Assembly: GCA_965221845.1 (NCBI GenBank)
Contig: OZ244919.1
Location: forward strand, 3,038,001 to 3,102,000
Direction: 5' to 3'
DNA from: JAJEFO01 sp965221845
GTDB taxonomy: Bacteria; Pseudomonadota; Alphaproteobacteria; Rhodobacterales; Rhodobacteraceae
Length of the DNA: 64,000 nucleotides
Shown: piece after piece, positions 61,686 through 64,000 of the stretch
Numbering within the stretch: the first letter of the stretch is position 1
How the letters are laid out: each line of letters begins with the position of its first letter
Translations under genes and position numbers: made by a program
Notes under the pieces: generated by a model
Database searches by the model: none
Told to the model about the DNA's origin: nothing
The model's input: only the letters and a program-made list of their open reading frames with translations

Positions 61686-61800
61686 ATGGACTTTCGACTC
61701 GCTGCCTGTGCCGAATTGCTCTGGTCGGAAAGGCCGATCGCCTGGCGGGCATCGCGCATTCAGGACATGGGCTTTGGTGTCGGTCTCTGGAACTGGCTGG
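61686..61800 (+). pseudogene. hydroxypyruvate isomerase-like TIM barrel, N-terminal stub
   Basis: Reads MDFRLAACAELLWSERPIAW, then RIQDMGFGVGLWNW, the known N-terminus of Hyi-type isomerases. After about 38 residues the homology ends and the frame runs on as unrelated sequence to 62105. About 220 codons of the gene are missing. Only this stub is left between the ferredoxin and the PanB-like gene. Confidence 0.8.
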
Positions 61801-62316
61801 ACCGATGTCCAGGCGCGCCGGATGGTGCACCCAAGCCGATCCGACCAATAGAGACCCATGAAGACGCGCGGATCGAGCGGCGCATCGGTACGTGCGCCCA
61901 AGAACTTGATTCCAGCGGTCAGACGGTGAGGGCGACCAATTCCTGTAACCATTGCCATGAACGGTCGTTTATGGCGACCGGTGCGCGGGCGCGGCTGTTC
62001 CCCGTATCGGAAGCCTGCCTGGGCCCGAGGACCGATGCCGATGCTGCCGACAATCCTGAATGCCTGACACGGGCGCACGGATCGAGATCTTTGGCGGTGG
62101 CTTGATTGCCCTCCAACCCGGCAGCAGCGCGCGAGTCCTGTGTCGATGCCCCGGTCATGGCAACCGGGGGCGGGCCGGGTGATGCCGGTCGCCAAGAAAA
62201 TTCGCGTTCTCGACAAACCTTTCGAGCGCGACTCCAGCGTCGATTCGCAGGTGCTCGCCAATCCATCCCAAGACCTGAAATGACTGCTCCGGGCAGCCTG
62301 AGAGAAAGGAAGACCC
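61801..62316. other. no gene seen (516 bases), remnant area after the Hyi stub
   Basis: No frame matches the rest of the isomerase or any other family. The last 20 bases hold the GAGAAAGGAAG ribosome site of the next gene. It is probably decayed DNA. Confidence 0.45.
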
Positions 62317-63135
62317 ATGTATCACAACCGCCCCCATGTCGAAGACATCCGCGCCATGAAGAGGCGTGGCGAGAAGATCTCGATGCTCTTCGTGACCACA
62401 CCCGAGGAAGCGGCCGCCGCAAACGCTGCCGGCATCCACATGCTGTCGATCGAGGGGCGGTTCTTCGATGCCGAAATGCGCGAGGCCGCAGGCGACTGCT
62501 TCGTGCAGGTTGGTCTGCCCTATGGCGGTTGGGGTCGTTTTGAGGGGCGGCCCATCGCGACCGGAGAGGACTACCTGCGCGCGGCGTTTCACTACGCAGG
62601 GATGGGTGGCGACGCGTATTACTGTTCAGCCTCCTACGAGATCCAGAAACTCCTTTGCGACAATCACTTGCCCGTCGTCGGGCATATCGGACTTATCCCG
62701 TCCTACATCACCTGGACCGGATGGCGCGCTGTCGGCAAAACGTCCGATGAGGCAGAGGCGCTTTGGCGACATACGCGGAGGCTCGAGGAGATCGGCGTCT
62801 TTGGTGCAGAACTGGAAGTCGTGCCCGATCGCGTGGCGAAGTTCCTGACGGAGAACTCGTCGCTCGTCATGCTTGGCATGGGCGCGGGCAAGCATGCCGA
62901 TGCACAGTATCTCTTTGCCGAGGATGTCTGCGGCTACGGCAAGAACCACAAGCCACGTCATGGCAAGGTCTACCGGAACTTCGCGCCAGAGTTCGAGCGA
63001 CTGCAACGCGAGCGCATCGCGGCGTTCAAGGAGTTCAAGGCGGACGTCGATACGGGCGGATATCCCGAGACAGCGCACATCGTTCCGATCAAGGATGACG
63101 AGTTCGAGACATTCATGGCGAAGGTGCAAGGCTGA
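62317..63135 (+). CDS. ketopantoate hydroxymethyltransferase (PanB)-like protein
   Basis: TIM-barrel protein of 272 residues with the KPHMT order: KISMLFVTTPEEAAAANAAG, the substrate loop LPVVGHIGLIPSYITWTGWR (family GHxGLxPQ), and ELEVVPDRVAKFLTE near the catalytic glutamate. It is not in a panBC setting but in an inositol-type catabolic locus, so it may be an aldolase or methylene-transfer enzyme for another keto acid. It overlaps the next gene as TGATG. Confidence 0.85.
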   Translation: MYHNRPHVEDIRAMKRRGEKISMLFVTTPEEAAAANAAGIHMLSIEGRFFDAEMREAAGDCFVQVGLPYGGWGRFEGRPIATGEDYLRAAFHYAGMGGDAYYCSASYEIQKLLCDNHLPVVGHIGLIPSYITWTGWRAVGKTSDEAEALWRHTRRLEEIGVFGAELEVVPDRVAKFLTENSSLVMLGMGAGKHADAQYLFAEDVCGYGKNHKPRHGKVYRNFAPEFERLQRERIAAFKEFKADVDTGGYPETAHIVPIKDDEFETFMAKVQG

Positions 63136-64000
63136 TGCTCAGGATCGGTGTGGTCGGCTACGGGACCGGCGGGCAGCATTTTCACACGCCCTTCATCGAC
63201 GCCGCGGAGGGCTGTGCGTTGGCGGGCATCGTAGCGCGGGCGGAGGGTACCATCGGCAAGGTCCGGGCGGACTGGCCCGATACGCCGATCTTCCCGAGCC
63301 TTGCCGCGATGATCGAGGCGCGTGTCTGCGATGCCGTCACGATCACGACGCCGCCGCAGACCCGTAGGGCGCTGGTTCTGGAAGCCATCCGTGGTGGGTT
63401 GCACGTCGTCGCCGACAAGCCGTTTGCACCGGACTATGAAGGCGCGATGGAGCTTGATGCGGCGGCCAAGGCTGAAGGTGTGACACTCGGCGTCTATCAG
63501 AACCGCCGTTACGACGCGGATCTGCAGACCATGAAGAAGGTCATCGACGATGGCCGGATCGGCAAGGTCTGGAGGATCGAAAGCCGCATGGATCAAGACA
63601 GCCCGCAGACGCTGGAAGCCGGACCGACAGGCGGCCTGTTGCGCGACCTCGGCAGCCATGTCGTCGATCAGATGATCTATTTGCTTGGACCGGTCGCAAC
63701 CGTCGACGCGCAACTCGACATGATCGATTTGCCGGAAGGTCCGACGGACGCCGGCTTCACGATGACCCTACGCCACAAGGGTGGCGCGCACAGCCACCTC
63801 TCTGCGTGCAAGCTCAACCACATCGACGATCGTGAACTCAGGGCCATTGGCGATCTTGGCAGCTATGTCTCCAAGTCCATCGACATCCAGGCGCAGGACC
63901 TGTTCGCAGGAAAGCGTCCGGCCGATGACCTCGCGGTTTGGGGCTACGAGCCTGAAGCCAATTGGGGCACGCTCCGCACGTCCGCCGGTTCGATGCGTGT
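63135..64000 (+). CDS. Gfo/Idh/MocA family oxidoreductase 2 (3' end off window)
   Basis: Second dehydrogenase of the locus; 288 residues are visible, with no stop before the edge. The Rossmann motif is RIGVVGYGTGGQHFHTPF, the EKP-type motif is VVADKPFAPD, and the catalytic region is GGLLRDLGSHVVDQMIYLLG with its histidine. The ATG at 63135 overlaps the PanB-like stop. Such pairs of MocA-type enzymes in one locus often oxidise at two ring or chain positions. Confidence 0.92.
   Translation, partial: MLRIGVVGYGTGGQHFHTPFIDAAEGCALAGIVARAEGTIGKVRADWPDTPIFPSLAAMIEARVCDAVTITTPPQTRRALVLEAIRGGLHVVADKPFAPDYEGAMELDAAAKAEGVTLGVYQNRRYDADLQTMKKVIDDGRIGKVWRIESRMDQDSPQTLEAGPTGGLLRDLGSHVVDQMIYLLGPVATVDAQLDMIDLPEGPTDAGFTMTLRHKGGAHSHLSACKLNHIDDRELRAIGDLGSYVSKSIDIQAQDLFAGKRPADDLAVWGYEPEANWGTLRTSAGSMR

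Noticed and set aside
1..64000. CRISPR arrays, tRNA or rRNA genes
   Set aside because: I saw no regularly spaced direct repeats and no sequence I could fold as a tRNA or recognise as rRNA. A covariance-model scan would be decisive and was not possible here.

Overview
The window is GC-rich DNA of an alphaproteobacterium, most likely near Rhodobacterales or Rhodospirillales. The gene content points this way: a C4-pathway 5-aminolevulinate synthase, heterotetrameric sarcosine oxidase, taurine-type and NMT1/THI5-type ABC importers, and a rhizopine/inositol-like catabolic locus. Many insertion sequences (IS30, IS66, IS1595, IS630, ISKra4, IS1634, ISAs1, IS5/IS427-type and one unassigned DDE family) and broken genes suggest a genome in an IS-expansion and decay phase, as in recently host-restricted or niche-shifted bacteria. 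The taxonomic and lifestyle statements are inference.

Layout. 1-3648: NMT1/THI5-type importer (ATPase, two permeases, binding protein). 3843-5589 (-): c-type cytochrome and hemA, whose start codon abuts an ISAs1 remnant. 5586-9669: IS debris, a secreted-protein gene with an 18-C tract that is split by IS30, and a decayed DUF3883-type gene. 10054-14081: FAA hydrolase and a dapA-family gene cleanly split by an IS66 element that carries a DNA adenine methylase-like passenger. 14259-15495: IS1595. 16069-21110 (-): sarcosine oxidase operon. 21646-23067: rmuC. 23.3-24.6 kb: dead transposase. 25011-28252: taurine-type importer. 28883-37583: two divergent sugar-acid catabolic operons, the left one split by an intact IS630. 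37.8-40.3 kb: AbrB/Doc and AbiEii-like modules. 40.4-44.5 kb: nested IS block with a head-to-head foldback element. 44871-49459: dienelactone hydrolase, frameshifted P450, aldo/keto reductase. 49683-64000: LacI regulator, sterol-desaturase-type enzyme, a CUT2 sugar importer with two binding proteins and three permeases, and Moc-like enzymes (oxidoreductase, TIM-barrel enzyme, desaturase-like protein, Rieske ferredoxin, PanB-like protein, second oxidoreductase) running off the right edge.

How the genes work together. The 49.7-64 kb locus looks like uptake and oxidation of an inositol- or amino-inositol-type compound under LacI control, but its desaturase-like oxygenase has lost many iron-ligand histidines and a hydroxypyruvate-isomerase-like gene is a stub. 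The 28.9-37.6 kb genes fit a non-phosphorylative sugar-acid route: dehydratase, 4-dehydrogenase, diketo-acid hydrolase and hydroxyacid dehydrogenase. Frameshifts fall mostly in multicopy transposases, although several of these elements keep perfect target duplications. Collapsed-repeat consensus errors must therefore be weighed against real decay.
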